Made by a program: the position numbers and the translations under genes. Shown here piece after piece: positions 43,636-52,768 of a stretch of DNA of 64,000 bases. The stretch's first letter is position 1, and every line of letters starts with the position of its first letter. Source of the stretch: JAGNRR01 sp964389575 (lineage in GTDB: Bacteria > Bacteroidota > Bacteroidia > Chitinophagales > Chitinophagaceae); contig CAYMFF010000005.1 of assembly GCA_964389575.1 (NCBI GenBank), positions 1 through 64,000 on the forward strand. The letters run 5' to 3'. The notes below the pieces were generated by a model. The model searched no databases and was not told where the DNA came from. It saw only the letters and a program-made list of their open reading frames with translations.

Positions 43636-44496
43636 ATGGCTTATAAAATAGTTTATGCATTACTTTATACAATTTCCTTACTTCCGTTTTGGTTCTTATA
43701 TGGCATCGCACATTTTTTATATTTCGTTTTTTACAGATTGCTAGCCTATCGAAAAAAAGTAGTGCGCGAAAACTTAACACTTTCCTTTCCTGAAAAAACA
43801 GAAAAAGAGATTCAAACGATTGAACGAAAGTTTTATCGTAACCTCTGCGATAGTATTGTAGAGACCATTAAAATGATGAGCATTTCGAAAGAAGAACTGA
43901 GCAAACGGTTCACCAACAATTGGGAGGTTGTAAATAGTATTAAAGATACCAATGCGGTTGTTTTTGTTTCACATCAGTTTAATTGGGAGTGGGGTACTTT
44001 GTTGACGAATGCAATGATCGACAAACAATTTGTTGGTCCATATCTTCCATTAACTTCTGAGGTGTTCGATAAAATAATGAATAAGATTAGAGGGCGATTT
44101 GGTACCGTGGGTATTCCGGCCAATAAAATGGCTCGACAAATTCCAGTATATCAGGCACAGGATTCATTATGGGGTTTTGTAGCTGATCAGACGCCAGCAG
44201 ATACTAAACGTTGTGCTTGGGAAGATTTTTTTCATCGGAAAACTGCATTTGCCAAAGGCGGTGAATTGCTAGCCAGAAGATATAACTTACCCGTAGTAAT
44301 GGGCGAAATGGTGAAACTGAAACGAGGTTATTATGAAACGAAACTAAAACTGACGTTTGAGAACCCTAGAGAAACTAAAGACGGCGAAATAACCGCTGCC
44401 TATGTTCGTTTTTTAGAGGATTCTATCAAACGTCAGCCTGAGAATTGGGTTTGGTCACATCGAAGGTGGAAACACGTCTATCAAACGTCTGATTAA
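43636..44496 (+). CDS. lipid A biosynthesis acyltransferase (LpxL/HtrB family)
   Basis: The 286-residue protein has an N-terminal membrane segment (about 8-30) and the His-x4-Glu catalytic motif as HQFNWE (about residue 113), followed by GPYLPL and VADQTP, typical of lysophospholipid-type lipid A acyltransferases. It adds a secondary acyl chain to the lipid A precursor at the inner membrane face. It is a single gene, followed by a long noncoding stretch. Confidence 0.92.
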   Translation: MAYKIVYALLYTISLLPFWFLYGIAHFLYFVFYRLLAYRKKVVRENLTLSFPEKTEKEIQTIERKFYRNLCDSIVETIKMMSISKEELSKRFTNNWEVVNSIKDTNAVVFVSHQFNWEWGTLLTNAMIDKQFVGPYLPLTSEVFDKIMNKIRGRFGTVGIPANKMARQIPVYQAQDSLWGFVADQTPADTKRCAWEDFFHRKTAFAKGGELLARRYNLPVVMGEMVKLKRGYYETKLKLTFENPRETKDGEITAAYVRFLEDSIKRQPENWVWSHRRWKHVYQTSD

Positions 44497-44703
44497 GTCT
44501 TCATCTCCATATTCGCGGACCAAATAGTATAACTGTTACATATGCTCACAAATATGCAACAATTTTCCGTAAATGCAAATAGCTTGTGAATGAATTGGGA
44601 AAATTTTATATATTTTTTTATAAAATGTTTTTTGGCACGGTAGTTGCTCATACTATAATACGACGATGGCGTCATAGCCATTTTCTTCATAATACAATTT
44701 AAA

Positions 44704-44741
44704 GTCAAAAAAAGTCCCACATTCCTGTGGGATTTTTTGAC
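44704..44741 (+). terminator. bidirectional-type terminator hairpin
   Basis: GTCAAAAAA plus GTCCCAC pairs with GTGGGATTTTTTGAC, giving a long stem with the A and T runs inside it. It can end transcription in either direction, most likely that of the acyltransferase gene. Confidence 0.8.
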
Positions 44742-44783
44742 TCTAACTAAAAAAATAATTAAAAAACTTAGCATTATCCTTTA

Positions 44784-44791
44784 TACATTTG
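44784..44791 (+). promoter_or_regulatory. -7 promoter element TACATTTG
   Basis: Exact TAnnTTTG, 17 nt before the ATG at 44809. Confidence 0.5.
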
Positions 44792-44808
44792 AAAAAACAC
44801 TCTTTATC

Positions 44809-45597
44809 ATGAAAAAACTAACGACTACTATTTTATTTCTCTCTTTTGCAATTTTTACTAACGCACAGTTTGGTGTTATAGGTGGGGTAGCCGGTGCGGC
44901 TATGTCAGGCATGAAACGCGCGCATGTTCAAAAACACTTATTCATTAATGCCAATACCACGCTACCGGTAAGCCTAACACGTTCTTTATCAGGCAGTAAA
45001 TTAGTGTTGCCTCCTACTTATTTATCTGTTGACTACGGTATTCGTGATAATATTACCGTTGGTGCTATGGTTGGTACCATGACAACCAAAAGCACAGGAT
45101 CGATTGAGCGCTTGGCCAATGATTTATTAGCTGGTGATATTGATTTTAATAATATTAATTTACAAAACATCGCTCAAAATATAATTAACGGATCTAGTAC
45201 TCAAAATGATAGCGAATATGAAGTACAAAACTCGAGCACTATGCTTGGTGTCAACTTCAAATATAATTTTACTGGTGGTAAAAAAACAATAATCTACATG
45301 GCCAATCGAACCGGTCTTAAAATTCGGAACGTAAAAAAAGATTACGGCGAAACCGGTAATGAATTAGTAGACCAAGTGGTAAATGTAGCAGAAACTACTT
45401 CTGGTATTTTTTCATCTTTTTCTTTTGGTGGTTATTTCTTCTTAGACAAAAAAACTAAATGGGCTTTGAATCCAGAAATTGGTTGGGGTCCTGGTTGGGG
45501 CGATGGTTTTTCTATTACTGGAAATCCTATCTTGCTAACGATTGGTGCAACCTACCATCGTAAACCTAAAAATCCAGTTTCACCCAAACTGAGATAA
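44809..45597 (+). CDS. outer-membrane beta-barrel protein, unknown function
   Basis: The product of about 262 residues has a signal peptide (MKKLTTTILFLSFAIFTNAQ) and then amphipathic strands (TVGAMVGTMTTKST, MLGVNFKYNF, SSFSFGGYFFL) ending WALNPEIGWGPGW ... ILLTIGATYHR, fitting a small barrel. The ATG at 44809 is used instead of 44737 because a promoter element and the signal peptide agree with it. A terminator follows at 45630-45654. Function unknown. Confidence 0.75.
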   Translation: MKKLTTTILFLSFAIFTNAQFGVIGGVAGAAMSGMKRAHVQKHLFINANTTLPVSLTRSLSGSKLVLPPTYLSVDYGIRDNITVGAMVGTMTTKSTGSIERLANDLLAGDIDFNNINLQNIAQNIINGSSTQNDSEYEVQNSSTMLGVNFKYNFTGGKKTIIYMANRTGLKIRNVKKDYGETGNELVDQVVNVAETTSGIFSSFSFGGYFFLDKKTKWALNPEIGWGPGWGDGFSITGNPILLTIGATYHRKPKNPVSPKLR

Positions 45598-45629
45598 AGA
45601 CTGTACGCATAGATTCTCTACTACAAGAA

Positions 45630-45654
45630 CCCTTTGCTTTGCAAAGGGATTTTT
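45630..45654 (+). terminator. terminator
   Basis: Perfect stem CCCTTTGC / GCAAAGGG with a 3-nt loop, then ATTTTTG. It overlaps the upstream end of the nadD promoter. Confidence 0.85.
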
Positions 45655-45671
45655 GTTATATGCTATATTTG
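45639..45671 (+). promoter_or_regulatory. promoter TTG-N22-TATATTTG before nadD
   Basis: The TTG (45639-45641) lies in the loop and right arm of the previous terminator; exact TATATTTG (45664-45671) ends 5 nt before the nadD ATG, predicting a leaderless mRNA. Confidence 0.55.
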
Positions 45672-45676
45672 TTCTC

Positions 45677-46246
45677 ATGAAGATTGCACTCTACTTTGGA
45701 AGTTTTAATCCGATACATGTTGGACACCTAATAATAGCCAATCATGTTATTAATGAAACCGATGTAGATCAATTATGGTTTGTGGTTTCGCCACATAATC
45801 CACTCAAAGAAAGCGCCTCTCTTCTGAATGAACATCAGCGCTTACATCTTGTTCGGTTAGCAATAGAAGAAGAGTCATCGTTTCAAGTAAGTAATATTGA
45901 ATTTGGTATGCCGCGTCCGTCCTACACGATTGATACGCTTACTTTTTTAGAAGAAAAATATACCGAGCATGAATTTGCTGTCGTAATGGGAGGTGATAGT
46001 TTTCAGAATATTACCAAATGGAAAAACTATAAAACCCTTTTGCATAAATATGATTTATTAGTTTATCAGCGCCCTGGTTTTAATATAGACACTTCGCTAT
46101 CTAATAAAATAAAAATTATGGATGCTCCCCTATTAGAAATTTCTTCTACGCGCATTCGGAAACTAATCAAAGAAAAAAAATCATTTCGTTATTTGGTAAC
46201 TGATCCTGTGCTGGAGGAGATTGAAGCTGGAGGGTATTATCGGTAA
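45677..46246 (+). CDS. nadD: nicotinate-nucleotide adenylyltransferase
   Basis: The 189-residue protein begins MKIALYFGSFNPIHVGH, holding the nucleotidyltransferase motif GSFNPxHxGH, and has the C-terminal ISSTRIRKLI motif, both diagnostic for NadD. It makes deamido-NAD from nicotinate mononucleotide and ATP in NAD synthesis. The start at 45677 follows a promoter element by 5 nt; the frame could begin 8 codons earlier but that would precede the promoter. It abuts the convergent pseudouridine synthase gene with no gap. Confidence 0.96.
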   Translation: MKIALYFGSFNPIHVGHLIIANHVINETDVDQLWFVVSPHNPLKESASLLNEHQRLHLVRLAIEEESSFQVSNIEFGMPRPSYTIDTLTFLEEKYTEHEFAVVMGGDSFQNITKWKNYKTLLHKYDLLVYQRPGFNIDTSLSNKIKIMDAPLLEISSTRIRKLIKEKKSFRYLVTDPVLEEIEAGGYYR

Positions 46247-46930
46247 TTACCTAAACCGATCCCAAATAACATCTTGCGGTAAAGGAGCAGTAATTTTCAA
46301 TTCTTCTTTTTTTACTGGATGCATAAAAGAAGTATATCTACAATGCAAATGAATCGATTGATCACGGTTTGCTCTTTTATAACCATATTTATTATCTCCG
46401 ATAATGGGCCAACCTAAGTCAGCTAATTGCACGCGTATCTGATGGTGTCTTCCCGTTTCAAGTTGTATTTCTATCAGTTGATAAGGGCCATCTGTTTTAA
46501 TTATTTTATAATGTAACAACGCCTTTTTAGCTCCCTTCTTATTCTCTTCCACCACATAACTTTTGTTTTGCTTTTCATTTTTCCAAAGAAAATTTTCACA
46601 CGTTCCTGTTGGCGGTAATTTACTTTCACGCACTACGGCCCAATACGTTTTTTGAACATCGCGTTTTTTAAAAAGTTCTGTCATTCGGGTGAGAGCTTTG
46701 CTCGTTCGGGCAAAAAGAATCACACCACTTGTGGGTCTATCTAAACGATGAATTACACCCAAAAAAACTTCGCCAGGCTTATTGTATTTTGCCTTGATAT
46801 ATGCTTTTACATATTCACCCAACGGTGCATCGCCCGTTTTATCTCCTTGACTAATATCACCGCTTTTTTTGTTGATGGCAATCAGGTGATTATCCTCGTA
46901 AAGGATTTGTGCTTTTTCTATAACCTTCAT
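46247..46930 (-). CDS. RluA family pseudouridine synthase
   Basis: The 227-residue protein has the RluA catalytic motif HRLDRPTSGVILFART with the active Asp (about residue 64), and the GRHHQIRVQLADLGWPIIGDNKYG motif. It isomerises uridine in rRNA or tRNA. It lacks an S4 domain and is the short form (RluC/TruC-like). Its ATG shares one base with the stop of the upstream M28 peptidase gene, so the two are coupled. Confidence 0.94.
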   Translation of the reverse strand: MKVIEKAQILYEDNHLIAINKKSGDISQGDKTGDAPLGEYVKAYIKAKYNKPGEVFLGVIHRLDRPTSGVILFARTSKALTRMTELFKKRDVQKTYWAVVRESKLPPTGTCENFLWKNEKQNKSYVVEENKKGAKKALLHYKIIKTDGPYQLIEIQLETGRHHQIRVQLADLGWPIIGDNKYGYKRANRDQSIHLHCRYTSFMHPVKKEELKITAPLPQDVIWDRFR

Positions 46931-47904
46931 TACTCTTCGTATAAAACCTGTAAAACTGTTTGGCCTACTGCTTTCAATGTTCGTTTATCAATAATGTCAA
47001 TATCATCATCATGTGTGTGCCAATATTTTCCAAAACTTCCTCCTTCTTGCAAATTAATAATGTCTACGCAAGGAATGTTTGCCATTTCATTAACTACTAC
47101 ATGATCATCGGTAATTGCGCCACCATCTTGATATAAAAAGTATTGTCCGTAGCCCAATTTATTGGCAATGTCCCAGATATTTCGTTGTTTATCATCGGCA
47201 TAGCGCTTGCTAAAACCTTCTAATAAAAATTGCGCATTTTTGGCTCCAACCATATCTAAACACATTCCGTAGTTCGCTTTATAATTAGATACGTGTGGGT
47301 TTTGGGCCCAATACTGCGTACCCAAACTATAACTTAATTCACTCCATTCAGTTTTACCGACATCCTCTACATCAACAAATAAAAAATCCACTCCTACATC
47401 TTCTAATTCTAAGTCGCTTTCTTTTATTGCCCGAGCCACTTCTAGCATAACTGCACAGCCACTAGCTCCGTCATCAGCTCCCAGTATCGGTTCTGCTTTT
47501 CGTTCATCATCCATATCGGCCCAAGGTCTTGTATCCCAATGCGCTAATACGAGTACTCTATAAAGTGCATCGGGATGAATGCTTCCAATAATATTTATAC
47601 ATGGATATTGATTTTCAGATATTGGTTGCGTAACAGTTGTTTCTTGCACATAAACTGTATCTACGTATTTAGCAATTTCACTTTTTAAAAAAGCAGCACA
47701 ATTTTTTTGTCCAGCCGTTCCTGGAACACGCGGACCAAAACTCAGCTGTTTTTCTATATGAGCAAAAGCATTATCCGCATTAAATTGGGGTGCCTCGTTT
47801 AAGGCTGTTGGTTCATCTATTGTATTATTATCGTTTTCGCAAGAGGTAAAACAAGAAGATAACAATACAAAACAAAGCAATGCGACAGGGAATATTTTTT
47901 GCAT
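46930..47904 (-). CDS. M28 family peptidase / glutaminyl cyclase-like lipoprotein
   Basis: The 324-residue exported protein has a signal peptide with lipobox-like LLSSC and the M28 zinc site: VLAHWDTRPWAD, GADDGASGCAVMLEVAR, and FLFVDVEDVG, plus a C-terminal His (WHTHDDDIDII). The sequence around GADDGASG and the WDTRP element recall glutaminyl-peptide cyclotransferase, which uses this fold to form N-terminal pyroglutamate; many T9SS-secreted proteins in Bacteroidota carry pyroglutamate. Either role is possible. A TAACTTCG promoter-like element ends 4 nt upstream. Confidence 0.85.
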   Translation of the reverse strand: MQKIFPVALLCFVLLSSCFTSCENDNNTIDEPTALNEAPQFNADNAFAHIEKQLSFGPRVPGTAGQKNCAAFLKSEIAKYVDTVYVQETTVTQPISENQYPCINIIGSIHPDALYRVLVLAHWDTRPWADMDDERKAEPILGADDGASGCAVMLEVARAIKESDLELEDVGVDFLFVDVEDVGKTEWSELSYSLGTQYWAQNPHVSNYKANYGMCLDMVGAKNAQFLLEGFSKRYADDKQRNIWDIANKLGYGQYFLYQDGGAITDDHVVVNEMANIPCVDIINLQEGGSFGKYWHTHDDDIDIIDKRTLKAVGQTVLQVLYEE

Positions 47905-48056
47905 AGCACGAAGTTAGTTTGTTTAATGGATAGTTGATAATTGGAATGTGAAAGTGTTGCGAATTTTTACGTCTTGATTTTATTTTTAAACCAAACGTAA
48001 ACTCAGTGCGCAGTCTTTTTATTATATTAGCAAACCACTTATTAAAAATTTATATT

Positions 48057-48431
48057 ATGACAACACAAGAAGTAGCAAACCGCTGGGCAGAACTTTGCCG
48101 TCAAGGAGAATTCGAAACCTGTTACAAAGAATTATACTCGCCACAATGTGTGAGCATTGAGCCACAAGGAGCGCAATGGGAGCGTGCCGAAGGCATGGAG
48201 CAAATGGCTGAAAAGGGGAAACGTTGGAACGAAATGTTAGAAGAAATGCATGGTTCAGAAATTGGAGAACCGATTGTAGCTGAAAATTTTTTTACAGCAC
48301 GTCAAGCTATGGACGTTACCTTCAAAGAAGGAGGCCGTCAAAACTTTGAAGAAATGAGTTTGTACGAAGTAAAAGATGGAAAAATTGTTCGTGAACAGTT
48401 TTTCTATACTGTACAGAATCCGGCTGGATAA
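48057..48431 (+). CDS. SnoaL-like domain protein
   Basis: The 124-residue cytoplasmic protein fits the NTF2-like/SnoaL fold: an N-terminal helix pair (VANRWAELCRQGEFETCYKELYSP), SIEPQGA, and strands near the end (MSLYEVKDGKIVREQFFY). Such proteins include isomerases and many orphans. I use ATG 48057, where translation matches the family start; the frame would open 17 codons earlier. A terminator follows. Function unknown. Confidence 0.8.
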   Translation: MTTQEVANRWAELCRQGEFETCYKELYSPQCVSIEPQGAQWERAEGMEQMAEKGKRWNEMLEEMHGSEIGEPIVAENFFTARQAMDVTFKEGGRQNFEEMSLYEVKDGKIVREQFFYTVQNPAG

Positions 48432-48446
48432 AAATTGTTAAAACTA

Positions 48447-48482
48447 AAAAAGCAGTCACTTTATTTAAAGTGACTGCTTTTT
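48447..48482 (+). terminator. bidirectional terminator
   Basis: AAAAGCAGTCACTTTA / TAAAGTGACTGCTTTT hairpin with flanking A and T runs between convergent genes. Confidence 0.9.
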
Positions 48483-48503
48483 ATAGTAGATAAAAATGAA
48501 AGT

Positions 48504-50621
48504 CTAATAGGTCAGACTCACACTTCGATTATCATTTATATCTGCTCGCTTACGCAAGGCTACAGGTATTAACTGTTCTGCGCTGTTTTTATATTGACCT
48601 TCTACTTGCATACGCTCCATTTGAGGAATACGCGGTGCACCTTTCACATCGTCTGAAACATTTTTTACCATGATATAATAAACACCGCCTTGACCTGAAA
48701 TAGGTCCGCTTACTTTGTTTACATTTTTCTTATTAACCGCTGCAGCTAACACCTTGGCTTCATAACCTAAATCTGGATTACTCATACCCATCATTTTAAC
48801 GGAGTCCGATGTTTTAACTTCTGTATTATAAGCTGTTGCAACAGATTGAAGATTTGTTGGATTACCAACCTTCTTCTTTACTATTTCAACTTGTTTTTGT
48901 TTTCTGATATCAGCTTCTATTTGTGGTCTACTAGCAGCTACTGATGCCATATCACCTTTTTTATTTTTAGACGTTACACGAGCCACTACTAGTTTGTCAT
49001 CAAACATCATAGCATTGGATATGGTTCCTACTTCAGCCGTAAATGCCCAACGAACTAAATTACGCACGTTACCCAATCCTTGCACAACACCTTGCGTTCC
49101 GGTAATGCCTTGTGCTATTCTTTTATCCATTCCCATTTTCTTGGCTGTGGCAGTATAACTTTTTTCATCTTTTGCTTTAGCCGTAAAATCACTTGCTTTT
49201 TGTTGCGCTTTGTTTAATGTTTCTTGGCTTGCTTCTAATAGCTTAGCAATCGTAGCTACTTTTATGTTTGGCTGAAATGCTTTTTGATCTGTAATTTTTA
49301 CTACGTGATAACCATATTGAGATTTTACTATTTTGCTGGCACCTGTGCTGCCCTGAAAAATAAATTCATTATGCTCTTTTGAGAAGCCCATTCCATTTGC
49401 TAAATAACCTATATCACCACCTTTAGCACCTGATTCCTTATCAGCACTTCTAGATTTTGCCAAAGCAGCAAAATCAGCACCTGCTTTCACTTGTTTTAAG
49501 ATACTATCTGCTGATGCTTCAGCCTGAGCTTGCGTTAATGTTTCGCTTGGCTGGATTAAAATATGTGAAGAACGAACACTATCCGGCAACGACTTACGCT
49601 CTGTAATTTTACTTAAACGATAAGCACCTTTTTCATAATACGGTCCTACTAAAGACCCAACAGGAGCAGCAATCAAAGTAGCACTATTTTCACTTTTTAA
49701 TGTTTTGGCATTATAAAAACTTTCGTCACTTAGTTCGTCCGTTTTATCACTTGCAAAATCATAAGGATCTGGGCTCGCTGCAAATGCTTCTTTTATTCTA
49801 TTTAATTCTCCTAACGAATTAGCTGTATCACCTGATGTTGGTATAATCGGAAAACTAACGTACTCCATGCTCACATTATCCTCTTGGGTTGTGAAGCTTG
49901 ATTTACGTTTGCTCATGTAATTTTTTATTTCTTCATCAGTTACTTTTATCGTTGTTGCATCAATTGCATCATATGGAATCTTTACATAGGATAAACTAGC
50001 AGTCACAAATTGTTGTTTGGCCATTTCGTCCATCATAAACTTCGGAGAATAAATACCATTTTTAATCATGGCAACATATTTATTCACTTTACGTTGTTTC
50101 ATTAATTGTGACTTGAAATTTCCCCAACTCGTCTTCATACTAATATCTTCTCCCTGCATTACTTGCTGCTCATATTGAATCACACGGTTTGGATCAAAGA
50201 TTCCTGTTTTGGGATCGGTGAAGTTTTGTTTTACTACTGGATCCGCATTCATAGAAGTAAACATTGAGTTTCTTTCTTTCTCAGTTACACTTAATCCTAA
50301 TAATTCACTCTCTTGGCTGATTAATACTTCATTCAATTGCTGATTCCAGAATTGAGTTCTTATATTCTCTTCTTCTTCTGGCGTATAATTTTCTTTGCCC
50401 TGGTTTTGCTTCACGGCTTGCTCATATTCTTGGAGTTCTTGGCTGTATTTGGTCGTTTCCATTCGCTGACCATTTACATCCGCCACTAGCATTCTATCGG
50501 CTCTGAAAAGTTCTCCAACATTTTGAAATGAGTCCATGAATATAAAGGCTACCAATGCTAATATTAGCAAAATGGTCACTACTACACTTCCTTTTCCTCT
50601 TAGGGTTTGAATTACTGACAT
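48504..50621 (-). CDS. PpiD-like peptidyl-prolyl isomerase / foldase
   Basis: The 704-residue protein has one N-terminal membrane helix (about 12-34) and a SurA/PpiD-like chaperone region, with a parvulin domain in the middle (VRSSHILIQPSET ... GYHVVKITDQK, about 345-440). It would assist folding of outer-membrane proteins in the periplasm. I choose ATG 50621 (MSVIQTLRGKG) over 50648, as PpiD homologues in the phylum begin this way. A promoter with both elements lies 24 nt upstream. Confidence 0.9.
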   Translation of the reverse strand: MSVIQTLRGKGSVVVTILLILALVAFIFMDSFQNVGELFRADRMLVADVNGQRMETTKYSQELQEYEQAVKQNQGKENYTPEEEENIRTQFWNQQLNEVLISQESELLGLSVTEKERNSMFTSMNADPVVKQNFTDPKTGIFDPNRVIQYEQQVMQGEDISMKTSWGNFKSQLMKQRKVNKYVAMIKNGIYSPKFMMDEMAKQQFVTASLSYVKIPYDAIDATTIKVTDEEIKNYMSKRKSSFTTQEDNVSMEYVSFPIIPTSGDTANSLGELNRIKEAFAASPDPYDFASDKTDELSDESFYNAKTLKSENSATLIAAPVGSLVGPYYEKGAYRLSKITERKSLPDSVRSSHILIQPSETLTQAQAEASADSILKQVKAGADFAALAKSRSADKESGAKGGDIGYLANGMGFSKEHNEFIFQGSTGASKIVKSQYGYHVVKITDQKAFQPNIKVATIAKLLEASQETLNKAQQKASDFTAKAKDEKSYTATAKKMGMDKRIAQGITGTQGVVQGLGNVRNLVRWAFTAEVGTISNAMMFDDKLVVARVTSKNKKGDMASVAASRPQIEADIRKQKQVEIVKKKVGNPTNLQSVATAYNTEVKTSDSVKMMGMSNPDLGYEAKVLAAAVNKKNVNKVSGPISGQGGVYYIMVKNVSDDVKGAPRIPQMERMQVEGQYKNSAEQLIPVALRKRADINDNRSVSLTY

Positions 50622-50645
50622 ATTGTACACAAAATTTAAGGTTCG

Positions 50646-50676
50646 CAAAAATAGGGGTTTTGTACATTCTTATCAA
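50646..50676 (-). promoter_or_regulatory. promoter TTG-N20-TATTTTTG
   Basis: Minus strand TTG (50676-50674), 20 nt, exact TATTTTTG (50653-50646), 24 nt before the ATG of the PpiD-like gene. Confidence 0.6.
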
Positions 50677-51045
50677 AGATTCTTAACTCACAATATGGTT
50701 AAATTACGGTGTACTTTTTATGAATAACTTTCTCTTTTTAGCTTTATTCTCCCAGTTATGAACCAAAATGAATTTCTACTACGACTATTTCCACATCCTA
50801 AGACCATGATTTTTTTGTTTATCATGATTAATAACATCCGTAAGATATTGTTATTAATAGAGTCAAATAGTAAGTCTAAGTGACACATTACTTGTTTATT
50901 ACATTGGTACTTGATTGTGGATAGCTGTTTAGAAATTAGTTTCCCACGAATTCACAGCCCTAATAGTAACAATAAGTATTTTTTAAAAAAGAAATTTATT
51001 AATAGTGAGAAGGTTGAAAAGCTGTATAAATGACAAAAATCAATC

Positions 51046-51074
51046 TTGCAGTTAGTGATTTGATTCTATATTTG
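51046..51074 (+). promoter_or_regulatory. promoter TTG-N18-TATATTTG
   Basis: TTG at 51046-51048, 18 nt, exact TATATTTG at 51067-51074, 9 nt before ATG 51084. It supports that start over an upstream one at 51030. Confidence 0.65.
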
Positions 51075-51083
51075 GTAACGCAT

Positions 51084-52709
51084 ATGAAAAAATTAGTAGT
51101 ATTTATTTCTTGCTGTTTGGCTTTTATTTTTAATAATTTGGATATAAAAGCTCAGGGAAGACTATCAGGAGATATTATGACCAACGTTAACTTTTATCAA
51201 AGAGATACCAATATTGGTGCTTTTGATAATAATCTATATGATAATTATCTAAGCGGAGGAGAAGTTTGGTTAGGGTTGCGTTATTCAGATAATAAAGGTT
51301 TCTCTGCCACGGTGCGATTTGATGGTTTTCAGAATACGAATTTATTAAATCCTACATCTGCTTATAGTGCTGCAGGTATTGGTGCATTTAATTTTACAAA
51401 AGAATATAAAAAATTGACTATATCCGCTGGTCATATTTATGATCAAATAGGAACCGGTATTCTATGGAGAGCATATGAAGACAGAGGTTTATTGATAGAT
51501 AATGCTTTATTCGGTTTAAAATTAAAATATCAAATCAATGATAATTTAAAAGTAAAGGGCTTTACGGGTCAGATAAAACGGAGAGGAGAATTCACAAGAT
51601 ATGAGCCAATCGTAAAAGCAATTAATATAGAAGGAGATTTTGCCGTAGGGGAAAAAGGATATAACACTATGGGAATTGGAGGACTAGACAGAACCATGGA
51701 CCAAGCAAGTATTGCTGGTGTAGTAAATAGTGTAAATGGTTTGGACAGTGCAGATCGTTTTACGCCTAAATACAATACCTATGGAGGAACTTTTTATAAT
51801 ACGTTGAATTATGGAGCTTTCACTTGGTATATAGAAGCTGCCGCAAAAACAGAAGAAGCAATTGCTTTTAATGCAGAAGATATTTATAATGCAGCAGGTA
51901 CTTCAGTTTATTCATCGTTGGGTTTCGCAATTAATAAATTAGGAATTAATGCGGCCGTAAAAAGAACAGAGAATTTTGTGATGCGAACATCGCCTAATGA
52001 AACAGCATTAAATGGATTGTATAATTGGCAACCGATTATAGCGAATATTCGCGTACAACGAGTAATAGCACGATATAGTCCACAATCACAAGATGTAAGC
52101 GAACAAGCTGCCAATATTAATGTTTTTTATAATCCTACCGATAAGTTGGGTATTAACCTGAGTTATACTCATATTAATACTTTAGAAGATAATATTTTTC
52201 CTGAGCCTACCAAATTATTTAGAGAAGTATGGGGTGAAATAGAATATAGAGGTTGGAAAAATTTTATAGTGCATTTGGGAGCTCAATACATGGAGTATAA
52301 TCAAGATTTATATCAGATAAAAGCCGGAGCACCTATGGTATTTGCCTTCACACCTTTTACAGAAGTTGTCTATAAAATTGATAAAAAACATTCTATCCGA
52401 TTCGAGGGGCAATACATGGAAACCAAACAAGATTACGGATCATGGTTATTTGGACTGTTAGAATATAATATATCGCCCAAATGGTCGTTTGCAGTAACAG
52501 ATATGTATAATATGGCGCCTAGTGGAATTAATGGTGATGGATTAGATCCAACGCATTATCCAAATATTTTTGTGGCCTACACAAAAGGACCTCATCGCTT
52601 TACAGGTCAGTATGTAAAACAAGTAGAAGGAATTAACTGTACGGGCGGTGTATGTCGTTTTGAACCAGCATTTAGTGGTTTTAAATTTGGTATGACATCT
52701 AGTTTCTAA
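51084..52709 (+). CDS. DUF6029-like outer-membrane protein
   Basis: The product of about 541 residues has a signal peptide (ending near IKAQGR) and a barrel-like pattern throughout: DNYLSGGEVWLGLRYSDNKG, GFSATVRFDG, YKKLTISAGHIYDQIGTG, and repeated aromatic strands to the end (FAVTDMYNM, GFKFGMTSSF). This fits the DUF6029 group of Bacteroidota, which is often next to Omp28-related genes, as here. It probably works with these as an outer-membrane system of unknown role. ATG 51084 is supported by the promoter. Confidence 0.8.
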   Translation: MKKLVVFISCCLAFIFNNLDIKAQGRLSGDIMTNVNFYQRDTNIGAFDNNLYDNYLSGGEVWLGLRYSDNKGFSATVRFDGFQNTNLLNPTSAYSAAGIGAFNFTKEYKKLTISAGHIYDQIGTGILWRAYEDRGLLIDNALFGLKLKYQINDNLKVKGFTGQIKRRGEFTRYEPIVKAINIEGDFAVGEKGYNTMGIGGLDRTMDQASIAGVVNSVNGLDSADRFTPKYNTYGGTFYNTLNYGAFTWYIEAAAKTEEAIAFNAEDIYNAAGTSVYSSLGFAINKLGINAAVKRTENFVMRTSPNETALNGLYNWQPIIANIRVQRVIARYSPQSQDVSEQAANINVFYNPTDKLGINLSYTHINTLEDNIFPEPTKLFREVWGEIEYRGWKNFIVHLGAQYMEYNQDLYQIKAGAPMVFAFTPFTEVVYKIDKKHSIRFEGQYMETKQDYGSWLFGLLEYNISPKWSFAVTDMYNMAPSGINGDGLDPTHYPNIFVAYTKGPHRFTGQYVKQVEGINCTGGVCRFEPAFSGFKFGMTSSF

Positions 52710-52753
52710 CGCTTCGTCATATTTTTTTTACAAAAAATTGTAGTAATAATTAG

Positions 52754-52761
52754 TAAATTTG
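52754..52761 (+). promoter_or_regulatory. -7 promoter element TAAATTTG
   Basis: Exact TAnnTTTG, 7 nt before the ATG of the Omp28-related gene at 52769. The downstream paralogue has the same element at the same distance. Confidence 0.5.
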
Positions 52762-52768
52762 AATAGTT

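Larger units (their letters stand above)
44497..44808. other. 312-nt noncoding stretch
   Basis: Contains a strong hairpin at 44704-44741 and a TACATTTG element at 44784-44791. The first 200 nt show nothing I can identify; a 93-codon frame on the minus strand has no coding character. Confidence 0.6.
50622..51083. other. 462-nt noncoding stretch between divergent genes
   Basis: Contains the promoters of the PpiD-like gene (50646-50676, minus) and of the DUF6029-like gene (51046-51074, plus). The middle 350 nt are AT-rich with no hairpin or RNA I can support. Confidence 0.6.

Noticed and set aside
44493..44774. 93-codon minus-strand frame
   Set aside because: It spans a terminator hairpin and has no signal peptide or domain; treated as noncoding.
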